Positions 1 through 5,822 of a stretch of DNA of 5,849 nt are shown here, piece after piece. Origin of the DNA: CAWACC01 sp964390695 (GTDB lineage: Bacteria > Chlamydiota > Chlamydiia > Chlamydiales > Parachlamydiaceae); NCBI GenBank assembly GCA_964390695.1, contig CAYMKI010000175.1, forward strand, positions 1-5,849. Direction: 5' to 3'. Position numbers and translations under genes: made by a program. Numbering within the stretch: position 1 is the stretch's first letter; every line of letters begins with the position of its first letter. Under the pieces are notes generated by a model, which did no database searches, was not told the DNA's origin, and saw only the letters and a program-made list of their open reading frames with translations.

Positions 1-50
1 AAAGTGTTACCTATGTATGTGAATCAAAATGTTACCTATGTGTGTGAATC
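1..50. repeat. 25-bp tandem repeat, two copies, possible end of an insertion sequence
   Basis: Bases 1-25 and 26-50 are head-to-tail copies that differ at only two of 25 positions (4/29 and 17/42). The shared core reads TGTTACCTATG followed by a TGTGAATC end. The array starts at the first base of the window, so more copies or a transposase gene may lie to the left. Short tandem repeats of about 20-25 bp are known as transposase-binding sites at the ends of some insertion sequences, for example the IS21 family. The similarity is by architecture only, and no transposase is visible here. The repeat itself is certain; its identity as a mobile-element end is inference. Confidence 0.6.
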
Positions 51-57
51 GTACCTT

Positions 58-104
58 TTGCTATAACCTTTGCGTCTTCGCGTCTTTACTTCTTTGCGTT
101 TCAA
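58..104 (+). repeat. GCGT-rich dispersed repeat, left copy
   Basis: This non-coding stretch has three GCGT cores at 72, 80 and 96 separated by pyrimidine-rich spacers (TCTTC, CTTTACTTCTTT). It is preceded by TTGCT..TAA.CCTTT. A diverged copy with the same architecture lies on the opposite strand near the other end of the window (5767-5822), with matching core spacing of 8 and about 24-25 bases. The rest of the 1-186 gap is AT-rich. I see no gene there and no convincing terminator for the minus-strand unit that ends at 187. Confidence 0.45.
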
Positions 105-186
105 TTAGTTATGCAAGAAGTCTTAATCTATCTTCTTAATTGTTATGTTTGAAGATCATGAATACAACTTCACCCCTAGATGTCTC

Positions 187-1512
187 TTAGGCGGCAGAGC
201 CATCCTCGAGTATAGGGATTTTCAATGTAGTGCCCGGCTTGAGAAAATCCGACTGTAAATGATTGATTGTTTTAATCGAATCGATATTGGCTTTATATTT
301 TCTAGAAATCTTCCAAAGGGAATCGCCCTCTTGTACCACATAGTAACGAAGAGAGGTGTTATTGGATTTATACTTGGATTGAACCTTAGGGGAAACTGGC
401 TGAGGTTTGGGCTGAATAGGAACAATCCCGAGAGGCTTTTGACTTGGAGGAGAAATGGACGTAACGGGTAAACTATTCTGTACAAATCTAGCCATGGCAT
501 TATGCAGAATAAGCTGCTGAGGGGGTTCCTCGCCAGCATATTCATATAAACGCTGGGCTGCCATTTTTAATACGGCATCACCTCTAGGGCTTTTCAGCAA
601 CACCATGGCATATTTTTGAGCTAAATCGGTCTTATCTTTCATCAGGTTCAATAGCTGTAAAACCCGCAGGTCATCTAGTTTGGTCGCAGCAAATCGCCCG
701 TCTGTTTTCAGCAGTATATAGGCTGCAGCTCTGCTGCCTTGGTCTATCAAATCCAACAAAAATTGCTGCCTCTTAGCTTCAGATAAATCTTGTAAAGCTC
801 TTTGATGTTCTGTGAAGGAGGAGATGACCTCCCAGTTTCCTTCCAATAAGATCAAAATAACCTCTGACTTTTCAATGGGTACGCTTGCGCGCTTGAACAA
901 CAAATCCACGGCTAAAAATTCAGGGGTTAAACAAAAGGCATCTACCAAGGAAGCTTCTGTTTTTTCCTTGTGCTTTAAGGACTCTTTCATCTGCAAAAAC
1001 AGTCCCTTAGACGTTAGCGGCCATTTTTCTTTGTGAGCAAAGTCTTGAATTTTTTCATATTGTATTTCAGTTAAACCCGGAAAAAGCATTACTTCCGCCA
1101 AAGTTCCGTCCTGAAATCTACCGAATGCCAAAGTTCTCCTTTGAAGAGATTGAAGGCTGGCCTTTAGGGCTTTTTCAAGATCAAAGTAATGAAACTGTAC
1201 TAAACACGCCAACGCCAAATCGCGCTGTGAGTACCCATTCTCTACCCACTGCGCATCTGATAACTTAAGCATCAACTGCTCGCGGGAAAGCGCCCGAAAA
1301 TGGCGCAACAGCTCTGCATTGCTTTGATTAAGAGCAAGAGGAACTTGCTCATCTTTCTTATCAGCGGGTTTGAGCTCATAATAAGGCGTAGGAGGGCGGT
1401 CCATGAAAATCAGATAAACAATAAAACTGACACAAAAAATATTCAAGGCGCCGCTTATAAATAAAGCCTTGGTCAGCTTAAGAAGAGTATTTTGGTGCTC
1501 AGGTGGTTGCAT
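187..1512 (-). CDS. Membrane-anchored LysM-domain protein
   Basis: This 441-residue protein is probably anchored in the inner membrane and faces the periplasm, where its C-terminal LysM domain could bind glycan strands of peptidoglycan. The N-terminus (about 1-15) is short and carries Lys12 and Lys15, followed by one hydrophobic segment at about 16-37 that is uncleaved in appearance, giving an N-in topology. Residues about 60-340 are predominantly helical and rich in Leu, Lys and Glu, and match no family I recognise. A Pro/Lys/Ser-rich linker spans about 350-383. The LysM domain spans about 390-434, with the hallmarks YVVQEGDSLWKI near its start, Asn417, and LKPGTTLKIP at its end. The start codon lies inside the 3' end of pckG (14-bp overlap). 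An AGGA sits only one base before the ATG and a GGAG 13 bases before it, so reinitiation coupled to pckG translation is likely. The LysM call is confident; the cellular role, perhaps in cell-wall or division-site function, is inference. Confidence 0.85.
   Translation of the reverse strand: MQPPEHQNTLLKLTKALFISGALNIFCVSFIVYLIFMDRPPTPYYELKPADKKDEQVPLALNQSNAELLRHFRALSREQLMLKLSDAQWVENGYSQRDLALACLVQFHYFDLEKALKASLQSLQRRTLAFGRFQDGTLAEVMLFPGLTEIQYEKIQDFAHKEKWPLTSKGLFLQMKESLKHKEKTEASLVDAFCLTPEFLAVDLLFKRASVPIEKSEVILILLEGNWEVISSFTEHQRALQDLSEAKRQQFLLDLIDQGSRAAAYILLKTDGRFAATKLDDLRVLQLLNLMKDKTDLAQKYAMVLLKSPRGDAVLKMAAQRLYEYAGEEPPQQLILHNAMARFVQNSLPVTSISPPSQKPLGIVPIQPKPQPVSPKVQSKYKSNNTSLRYYVVQEGDSLWKISRKYKANIDSIKTINHLQSDFLKPGTTLKIPILEDGSAA
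211..345 (-). other. LysM domain coding segment
   Basis: This segment encodes residues 390-434 of the membrane-anchored protein. It has the conserved opening Y-x-V-x-x-G-D-S-L-W, a central Asn in the second helix region, and the closing L-K-P-G-x-x-L-K-I-P. The domain is of normal length (about 44 residues) and single-copy. It is separated from the helical body by a proline-rich linker, as expected for a tethered peptidoglycan-binding module. Confidence 0.88.
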
Positions 1513-3295
1513 TCCTAAATCGCATCTCCAACTTATTTAATTCTTCTGATAGCTGCAAAGGCAACTTGTCGCCAAATATCTTAAAATATTCCTTTAAAAT
1601 TCCTATCTCTGTTCTCCAATCGTTATGATCCACATAAAAAAGCGCATCCCACGCATTTTCAGACAGATGCATATCGACAAGATCGATAGAACCTCGTTTA
1701 GGCAGATAGCCTATCGGAGTTTTAACAGCTCCATCTGAACCTGAAACTCTTTCAAAAATCCATTTTAAGACACGGGAATTTTCGCCGAAACCCGGCCACA
1801 GGTACTCGCCGCCTGCCCCTTTTTTAAACCAATTCACATAATAGATACGCGGCAGCTTAGAAGGGTCTGTCTTCATACCCATCTCGATCCAATGACGGAA
1901 ATAATCTCCCATGTGATACCCGCAAAATGGCAGCATAGCAAAGGGATCGTGCCGCAATTTACCGATCTCTCCCACAGCAGCTGCCGTAGTTTCCGATGAT
2001 ACAGAAGCCCCTAAGAACACACCATGATTCCAATCAAAGGCCTCATTGACCAAAGGCACTACATTCGAACGGCGTCCTCCAAATATGATGGCGGAAATCG
2101 GAACACCTTCAGGATTCTGCCACGCTTTATCTATGACAGGGCACTGGGATGCCGGAGCTGTAAACCTCGAATTGGGGTGGGCGGCTTTTTGTGTATTGAG
2201 TGGTGTCCAGCTATTTCCTTGCCAATCGATGGCTTCTTGGGGAGGTTGCGGAGTCATACCTTCCCACCACACATCCCCTTGCGGGGTTAACGCAACATTG
2301 GTAAATAGGGCATTTTTCGCAATGGTTAACATGGCGTTGGGATTCGACTCCCTAGAGGTTCCTGGTGCCACTCCGAAAAATCCGGCTTCAGGATTGATGG
2401 CATAAAGCCTGCCATCGGCGCCAAATTTCATCCAAGCGATATCATCGCCCACAGTTTCGACTTTCCACCCGGGAAGCGTAGGCTGCATCATAGCCAGATT
2501 AGTCTTTCCACATGCGCTTGGGAAAGCAGCTGCTACATATATTTTCTTTCCTTCCGGACTGGTTAATCCAAGGATCAGCATATGTTCTGCTAGCCAGCCT
2601 TCATCCCTGGCCATCACGGATGCTATGCGTAGAGCAAAGCATTTCTTTCCTAGCAGTGCATTTCCTCCATAGCCACTACCAAAGGACCAGATTTCCCTAG
2701 ATTCCGGAAAATGCACAATATAGCGTTGAGCAGGATTGCAAGGCCAGGGAACATCTCTTTCTCCAGAATGGAGAGGCATGCCTACAGAATGGACGCCCGG
2801 AACAAAGACAGTCCCTTCACGATTCAGCCGGTCGTAAACCTCCTTGCCCATGCGCGTCATGATGCGCATACTGCAAACTACATAAGGAGAATCGGTAATT
2901 TCTATTCCTAGATGTCCAATTTTAGAGCCTATCGGGCCCATGCAATAAGGCACGACGTACATGGTCCTTCCCCGCATGCAGCCTCTGAACAACCCATTCA
3001 AGAGGTTCTTCATTTCTTGGGGATCTTTCCAATTATTCGTAGGGCCAGCATCCGAGGGGTTCTCAGAACATATAAAAGTCCTATCTTCGACTCTCGACAC
3101 ATCCTCAATAGAGGTTCTGATCAAATAGCTGTTAGGCCTCAACACCTGATTCAACTTGATTGATGTTCCATTCATGCACATTTCAGTACACAATCGGTTG
3201 AATTCATCTTCCGATCCATCACAGATCTGAATACGATCCGGTTGACAGAGTTCCTTGACAGTATTGATCCAGTCGTCCAATCTTGTAGAAGCCAT
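1499..3295 (-). CDS. pckG: Phosphoenolpyruvate carboxykinase (GTP-dependent)
   Basis: This cytosolic enzyme interconverts oxaloacetate plus GTP with phosphoenolpyruvate, CO2 and GDP, and so links the TCA cycle to gluconeogenesis. The 598 residues match the family's usual length of about 600. Visible signatures (numbered from the chosen start) are: substrate-binding R-loop RTMYVVPYCMGP at 110-121; metal ligands Lys217/218 in LGKKCFALR, His238 in AEHMLILG and Asp284/285 in VGDDIAWM; P-loop FPSACGKTNLAM near 258-269 with the reactive Cys262; GGRRSNVVPLV near 406; lid segment SSETTAAAVG near 433; and a guanine pocket formed by NWF (488-490) and YLWPGFGEN (498-506). One pocket Phe known from vertebrate enzymes is Tyr here, a mild change. 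All catalytic residues I can place are intact. An ATG five codons upstream (3310) is in frame but has no ribosome binding site. The ATG at 3295 has GAGAGAG six bases upstream, so I prefer it. The gene leads a two-gene unit with the LysM gene. Confidence 0.97.
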   Translation of the reverse strand: MASTRLDDWINTVKELCQPDRIQICDGSEDEFNRLCTEMCMNGTSIKLNQVLRPNSYLIRTSIEDVSRVEDRTFICSENPSDAGPTNNWKDPQEMKNLLNGLFRGCMRGRTMYVVPYCMGPIGSKIGHLGIEITDSPYVVCSMRIMTRMGKEVYDRLNREGTVFVPGVHSVGMPLHSGERDVPWPCNPAQRYIVHFPESREIWSFGSGYGGNALLGKKCFALRIASVMARDEGWLAEHMLILGLTSPEGKKIYVAAAFPSACGKTNLAMMQPTLPGWKVETVGDDIAWMKFGADGRLYAINPEAGFFGVAPGTSRESNPNAMLTIAKNALFTNVALTPQGDVWWEGMTPQPPQEAIDWQGNSWTPLNTQKAAHPNSRFTAPASQCPVIDKAWQNPEGVPISAIIFGGRRSNVVPLVNEAFDWNHGVFLGASVSSETTAAAVGEIGKLRHDPFAMLPFCGYHMGDYFRHWIEMGMKTDPSKLPRIYYVNWFKKGAGGEYLWPGFGENSRVLKWIFERVSGSDGAVKTPIGYLPKRGSIDLVDMHLSENAWDALFYVDHNDWRTEIGILKEYFKIFGDKLPLQLSEELNKLEMRFRNATT

Positions 3296-3301
3296 AAATG
3301 T

Positions 3302-3308
3302 CTCTCTC
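3302..3308 (-). promoter_or_regulatory. Ribosome binding site that decides the pckG start
   Basis: On the minus strand, GAGAGAG lies six bases before the ATG at 3295. The alternative ATG at 3310 overlaps this motif and is preceded only by AT-rich sequence without a purine run. This supports the 598-residue form, whose N-terminus is MASTRLDDW, over the 603-residue form. The motif is a weaker match than AGGAG, hence moderate confidence. Confidence 0.55.
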
Positions 3309-3393
3309 ATAATATTCAGAAATAAGCCTAGCCAAATACTATCACAACTATCTTTTGTGCGATAGAGGTTAATGGATTGGTGCTACAAACGTT

Positions 3394-3423
3394 TTGCTAA
3401 ATATCGAGATTAAAGTGTAAAAT
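3394..3423 (+). promoter_or_regulatory. Candidate sigma-70-type promoter for the plus-strand gene
   Basis: TTGCTA at 3394-3399 matches four of six bases of the -35 consensus. TAAAAT at 3418-3423 matches five of six of the -10 consensus, with an 18-base spacer. The predicted transcript would start near 3430, leaving a 5' leader of about 130 bases. That start coincides with the first base of the left arm of the inverted repeat, which suggests a regulated start. This is a visual match in AT-rich DNA and could be fortuitous. Confidence 0.35.
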
Positions 3424-3429
3424 TTAAGC

Positions 3430-3529
3430 TATAGTTTTCAAGTCGCTTACCTATAGTCACTCGGTGTGTCACTTTTCTGCAGCCGCACGCCGCGTTGTAC
3501 TAGTATAGCTCGGCCTTGTGAAAACTATA
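3430..3529. repeat. 11-bp perfect inverted repeat with 78-bp spacer
   Basis: TATAGTTTTCA at 3430-3440 and its exact reverse complement TGAAAACTATA at 3519-3529 flank the centre of the leader region. A second, nested 7-bp pair is AGCTATA (3427-3433) and TATAGCT (3504-3510). CTATAGT also recurs as a direct repeat at 3429 and 3451, 22 bp apart, about two helical turns. The arms could be paired operator sites bound by a dimeric regulator, or the base of a long-looped leader structure just upstream of the ribosome binding site. The function is inferred; the repeat is exact. Confidence 0.6.
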
Positions 3530-3549
3530 CGCACTTAAAATATATAAAT

Positions 3550-3554
3550 AAGGA
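3550..3554 (+). promoter_or_regulatory. Ribosome binding site of the effector-like gene
   Basis: AAGGA lies eight bases before the ATG at 3563, a good match and spacing. It supports this start over any internal Met. The next Met (residue 53) has no comparable purine motif and would remove the secretion-signal-like N-terminus. Confidence 0.65.
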
Positions 3555-3562
3555 TTAATACA

Positions 3563-5647
3563 ATGATAACATCATCCAAACCAAGTACCATAATACCCGC
3601 CCCACCGCTATCTCATGCAGATAATACGAAAAAAAGGTCCGACCTACCTAAACACATCCATGTAAAAGGAGTTAACACCGAAAATTCCAAAGTTAAAACA
3701 CCTTCATTGCTAAATAAAATGGTCACTGTCATCAAAGAGATTTCCCACAAAATAATGCAAATTATTTCCCGCATCTGCGCCTTTGTATGTTGTTGCAGCC
3801 TTTCTGCAAAAGAGGCCGCAGACAATAAGAATAAGGATATCCCTTTAAAAACTTTCACATGCGATGCCCCCCCCACTACCACTCCTCCAGGAAAAGCCAT
3901 AGATAAAAAACCAGCACCAGCTGCCCAACCTAAGATTGTAGATTTATCTAAGCCGCAAACTTCTCCTGCAACCACAACCACAGAGCTTCCGCCCCCCTCT
4001 ACACCTACAGCACCAACGTTCGCCCCACCCCCCGCTCCCTCCATTATCCCGTCCACCCCTGTTATAACTGAAACATTTGAAGACCAGGTGGCCTTGCAAG
4101 TCAAAGCCGTCAAAAGAAAATACTGTTCACTCGATTATAGCTTTTCCGCAGACGACGCGGCACAAAAGGCAAGCTCGATTTTGGAGCTTTTCAATACACA
4201 ATACAGCATCACCACCAGTCCTTCAGGAAATAAACAACTGCACTTCACTTTTCCCAATGCTTCAAAACTGGTCGCAGCCAAAAATGCCATTGATAAGGTC
4301 ATGGAGTATAATAACACTTGGGGCAGCTGGCAATTTGATCAAGATGCCATAACCATGACTTTATCCAGCATGCAAACATACCTGTTATTGGGCTTTCCTA
4401 ATCTAACCCAACAGGTGTGGAATCAGCGTTTTGCTAATTTAATGGAAAAGTTAGAAGCAGATCTCGCTGATAGCAAAACACCTATTCTAGGCCTTCCTGT
4501 TAGAGAAATGGCCTCGTCGACTTCTCCTGTGCTCACTAAAGAACCTGTCGCGACACATATAGCTCACGTAGCATTTAAATCACCTATAGAAAGACTCAAA
4601 GACATGGAGTCTTTTTATGATGTCTATTATTCTGGTTATGCACCCACAGCAAACCGCAAATGCCTGACAAACTATATCCAATCAAAAGATTTTGAAAGGC
4701 ATGCAGCCAGCGCCAAAGTCTATTACAATAGCCAGCAGCTGAGTTTGCAGGACTCCGTACGAGTGACATTTCAACGCGAACCAGTGAATATTGAAATGCA
4801 TCAACGTTATGATAAAACTAAATTGGAAAATTTTCTAACTAACCAAGGATTTACACCGCATACCGAAGGTGTTTTTAACGACACGACTTCAAAAAGAGCT
4901 GATGGCTCAACTTTCAAAGACCAACCTTGTTCGGCATGTATTTATTCTGAAACCTTCCTTTGGTCTAAAGTAGGAGACGACTCCTCTAAAAAAGAAATTG
5001 GATGCCTTTCCGTTCCAGCTCCTGCTTTAGATGTAAACAACCAGCCACATTATGCTTACTATATTAAAGACGGCGCACTGGATCTTGACAAATACAAACA
5101 AGAAATGCAGGTGCTGGCAAATGCCGTAGTGAATGCTTCCTTAGATAATAAAACTTCAGCCTTCCAAGGTAAAGGTCTCAAACGTGTCGTCATTTCTTTG
5201 TATGGACAAAATAATTTCTTAAAAGCCGCAAAAGATAGCGACCGCAAAGCTGCCAACCAATTGTTTTATTCGACCCTAGTCACTGCGATACAAAATCATG
5301 CATCTCAGCTGCAGGATCTGGAAATTGTTTTAAGTGACTATGGAAATTTAAAAAATCCGGAATTCGAAACTTCCTTTGTAGCGCCATTAAAAGCCGGCGG
5401 TCTAAAGGTTGGATATATAAATGGCAACATTCTGCTCAACGCCAAAGAAGGTGATCTTATCGTCAATTCGTGGGATCCTCATAGCATCCCTGGTAATGGC
5501 AATGAGTTGGATAACTCTTTTGATGGTGTCTTGGGAAGAGCCACAGGCATAACCCTAACGCAATGTGCTTGGATCAATCCGCATATCTCCCAGAAATCTG
5601 ATGGGATGCCGGTGGATGCTTCCAAATATATTGCCATCACTCAGTAA
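3563..5647 (+). CDS. Putative secreted effector with proline-rich linker and macrodomain-like C-terminus
   Basis: I do not recognise this 694-residue protein as a named family. Residues 1-25 are rich in Ser, Thr, Pro and Ile with little charge, as in many type III secretion signals, and no Sec signal peptide is seen. Residues about 50-81 form a basic-amphipathic to hydrophobic stretch ending in a cysteine cluster (Cys72, Cys76-78). Residues about 102-168 are a low-complexity Pro/Thr/Ala linker with PPP runs. From about 175 to the end the protein looks globular with mixed alpha/beta character. Residues 540-610 alternate strand (KRVVISLYG), long helix, strand (LEIVLSDYG) and helix. Residues 614-662 read like the ADP-ribose-binding half of a macrodomain: a GNI segment at 621, DLIVNSWD at 631-638, then GNGN..DNSFDG at 644-655. 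The order of the halves is reversed relative to a standard macrodomain. An ADP-ribose-related host-directed function is therefore a hypothesis. It stands alone, divergent from pckG, and is followed by a hairpin. Confidence 0.6.
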   Translation: MITSSKPSTIIPAPPLSHADNTKKRSDLPKHIHVKGVNTENSKVKTPSLLNKMVTVIKEISHKIMQIISRICAFVCCCSLSAKEAADNKNKDIPLKTFTCDAPPTTTPPGKAIDKKPAPAAQPKIVDLSKPQTSPATTTTELPPPSTPTAPTFAPPPAPSIIPSTPVITETFEDQVALQVKAVKRKYCSLDYSFSADDAAQKASSILELFNTQYSITTSPSGNKQLHFTFPNASKLVAAKNAIDKVMEYNNTWGSWQFDQDAITMTLSSMQTYLLLGFPNLTQQVWNQRFANLMEKLEADLADSKTPILGLPVREMASSTSPVLTKEPVATHIAHVAFKSPIERLKDMESFYDVYYSGYAPTANRKCLTNYIQSKDFERHAASAKVYYNSQQLSLQDSVRVTFQREPVNIEMHQRYDKTKLENFLTNQGFTPHTEGVFNDTTSKRADGSTFKDQPCSACIYSETFLWSKVGDDSSKKEIGCLSVPAPALDVNNQPHYAYYIKDGALDLDKYKQEMQVLANAVVNASLDNKTSAFQGKGLKRVVISLYGQNNFLKAAKDSDRKAANQLFYSTLVTAIQNHASQLQDLEIVLSDYGNLKNPEFETSFVAPLKAGGLKVGYINGNILLNAKEGDLIVNSWDPHSIPGNGNELDNSFDGVLGRATGITLTQCAWINPHISQKSDGMPVDASKYIAITQ
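3867..3874 (+). repeat. Run of eight C within the proline-rich linker
   Basis: An uninterrupted C8 tract lies at codons 102-104 (Ala-Pro-Pro) of the effector-like gene. Two further C6 tracts follow at 3992-3997 and 4028-4033 in the same linker. The tract is in frame in this sequence. Homopolymer C tracts of this length can gain or lose bases during replication, and a one-base change would shift the frame early in the gene. Confidence 0.8.
5183..5644 (+). other. Macrodomain-like region, possibly circularly permuted
   Basis: This segment encodes residues 541-694. The first part (541-610) resembles the second half of a macrodomain: strand with a Gly turn (VVISLYGQNNF), a helix of about 28 residues, then strand LEIVLSDYG. 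The second part (614-694) resembles the first half. It has strand VGYINGNI, the loop LIVNSWD in the place of the family's IVNAAN, a glycine/Asn loop GNGN with Asp650 and Asp654, then GRATG, and finally SKYIAIT, which resembles the strand that follows in standard domains. The resemblance was judged by eye; the true fold is unconfirmed. Confidence 0.35.
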
Positions 5648-5655
5648 TCTTGGAT

Positions 5656-5680
5656 TGTAGCACCCTTACAGGGTGCTACA
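5656..5680. terminator. Strong hairpin downstream of the effector-like gene
   Basis: TGTAGCACCCT (5656-5666) and AGGGTGCTACA (5670-5680) form a perfect 11-bp stem with a 3-base loop, starting 8 bases after the stop codon. The position suits a transcription terminator or a 3'-end-stabilising structure. No T-run follows, so it is not a canonical intrinsic terminator. It may instead be part of a dispersed palindromic repeat together with the next hairpins. Confidence 0.5.
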
Positions 5681-5690
5681 CATGATGAAT

Positions 5691-5712
5691 GCCCTACCCA
5701 GGGCGATGCCCT
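5691..5712. repeat. Competing GCCCT/AGGGC hairpins
   Basis: GCCCT (5691-5695), AGGGC (5700-5704) and GCCCT (5708-5712) are placed so that the central AGGGC can pair with either neighbour, with loops of 4 and 3 bases. They lie 10 bases after the larger hairpin. Their motif style (ATGCCC...AGGGCGATGCCC) recalls dispersed intergenic palindromes I have seen in other bacteria, a recollection that I cannot verify here. Confidence 0.5.
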
Positions 5713-5766
5713 TGTCATTACCTATTTTATTAGAACATTAATTATAAGATATCCTTATTGCTTCAA

Positions 5767-5822
5767 GTTCAACGCAGAGGGCACGGAGGCGCTGAGACGC
5801 GGAGTAAAGGCTTAAGAAGCAA
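5767..5822 (-). repeat. GCGT-rich dispersed repeat, right copy (inverted)
   Basis: Read on the minus strand, this stretch begins TTGCTTCTTAAGCCTTTACT. It continues with GCGT and GCGC cores eight bases apart and a further GCGT about 25 bases after the first, ending GCGTTGAA. The left copy at 58-104 has the same order and spacing on the plus strand, so the pair flanks the three genes in inverted orientation. The copies are clearly diverged, with many C/T differences. The remaining bases to the window end (5823-5849) include a small GCGC-GAA-GCGC palindrome cut off by the edge. Confidence 0.45.

Larger units (their letters stand above)
3296..3562. other. Divergent intergenic region between pckG and the effector-like gene
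   Basis: This gap of about 270 bp separates two outward-facing genes. The pckG-proximal half is AT-rich. It contains ACTATC twice, 9 bp apart (3338 and 3347), and the complementary GATAG at 3361, a possible small operator or leader hairpin. I found no convincing -35/-10 pair for pckG. The effector-proximal half holds a candidate promoter, a long-range 11-bp inverted repeat and a GC-rich patch around 3480-3495. No small open reading frame with a ribosome binding site stands out. Confidence 0.6.

Noticed and set aside
1..50. CRISPR array
   Set aside because: There are only two units, placed directly head to tail without variable spacers.
115..137. AAGAAG/CTTCTT pairing as a terminator for the minus-strand unit
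   Set aside because: The 6-bp AT-rich stem with an 11-base loop and no T-run is too weak to call.
2046..2405. 119-codon open frame on the plus strand inside pckG, with several neighbouring shorter ones
   Set aside because: It lies entirely antisense to the strongly conserved pckG catalytic core, and its translation has no recognisable domain. It is a shadow of the real gene.
3296..3310. Alternative pckG start at 3310, giving 603 residues
   Set aside because: There is no purine-rich motif upstream of that ATG, whereas the ATG at 3295 has GAGAGAG at a suitable distance. The extra residues MRETF add nothing conserved.
3319..3347. TTGTGA on the minus strand at 3347-3342 as a -35 for pckG
   Set aside because: The sequence 16-17 bases downstream (TTATTT or TATTTC) is a poor -10 match, so I could not support a promoter.
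3710..3805. Inc-type inclusion membrane domain
   Set aside because: Only one short hydrophobic stretch is present, whereas Inc proteins have two closely spaced hydrophobic helices.
3613..4113. 166-codon open frame on the minus strand inside the effector-like gene, rich in Gly and Val
   Set aside because: Its Gly/Val-rich composition is the antisense image of the Pro/Thr-rich linker. It has no evident ribosome binding site or family resemblance.
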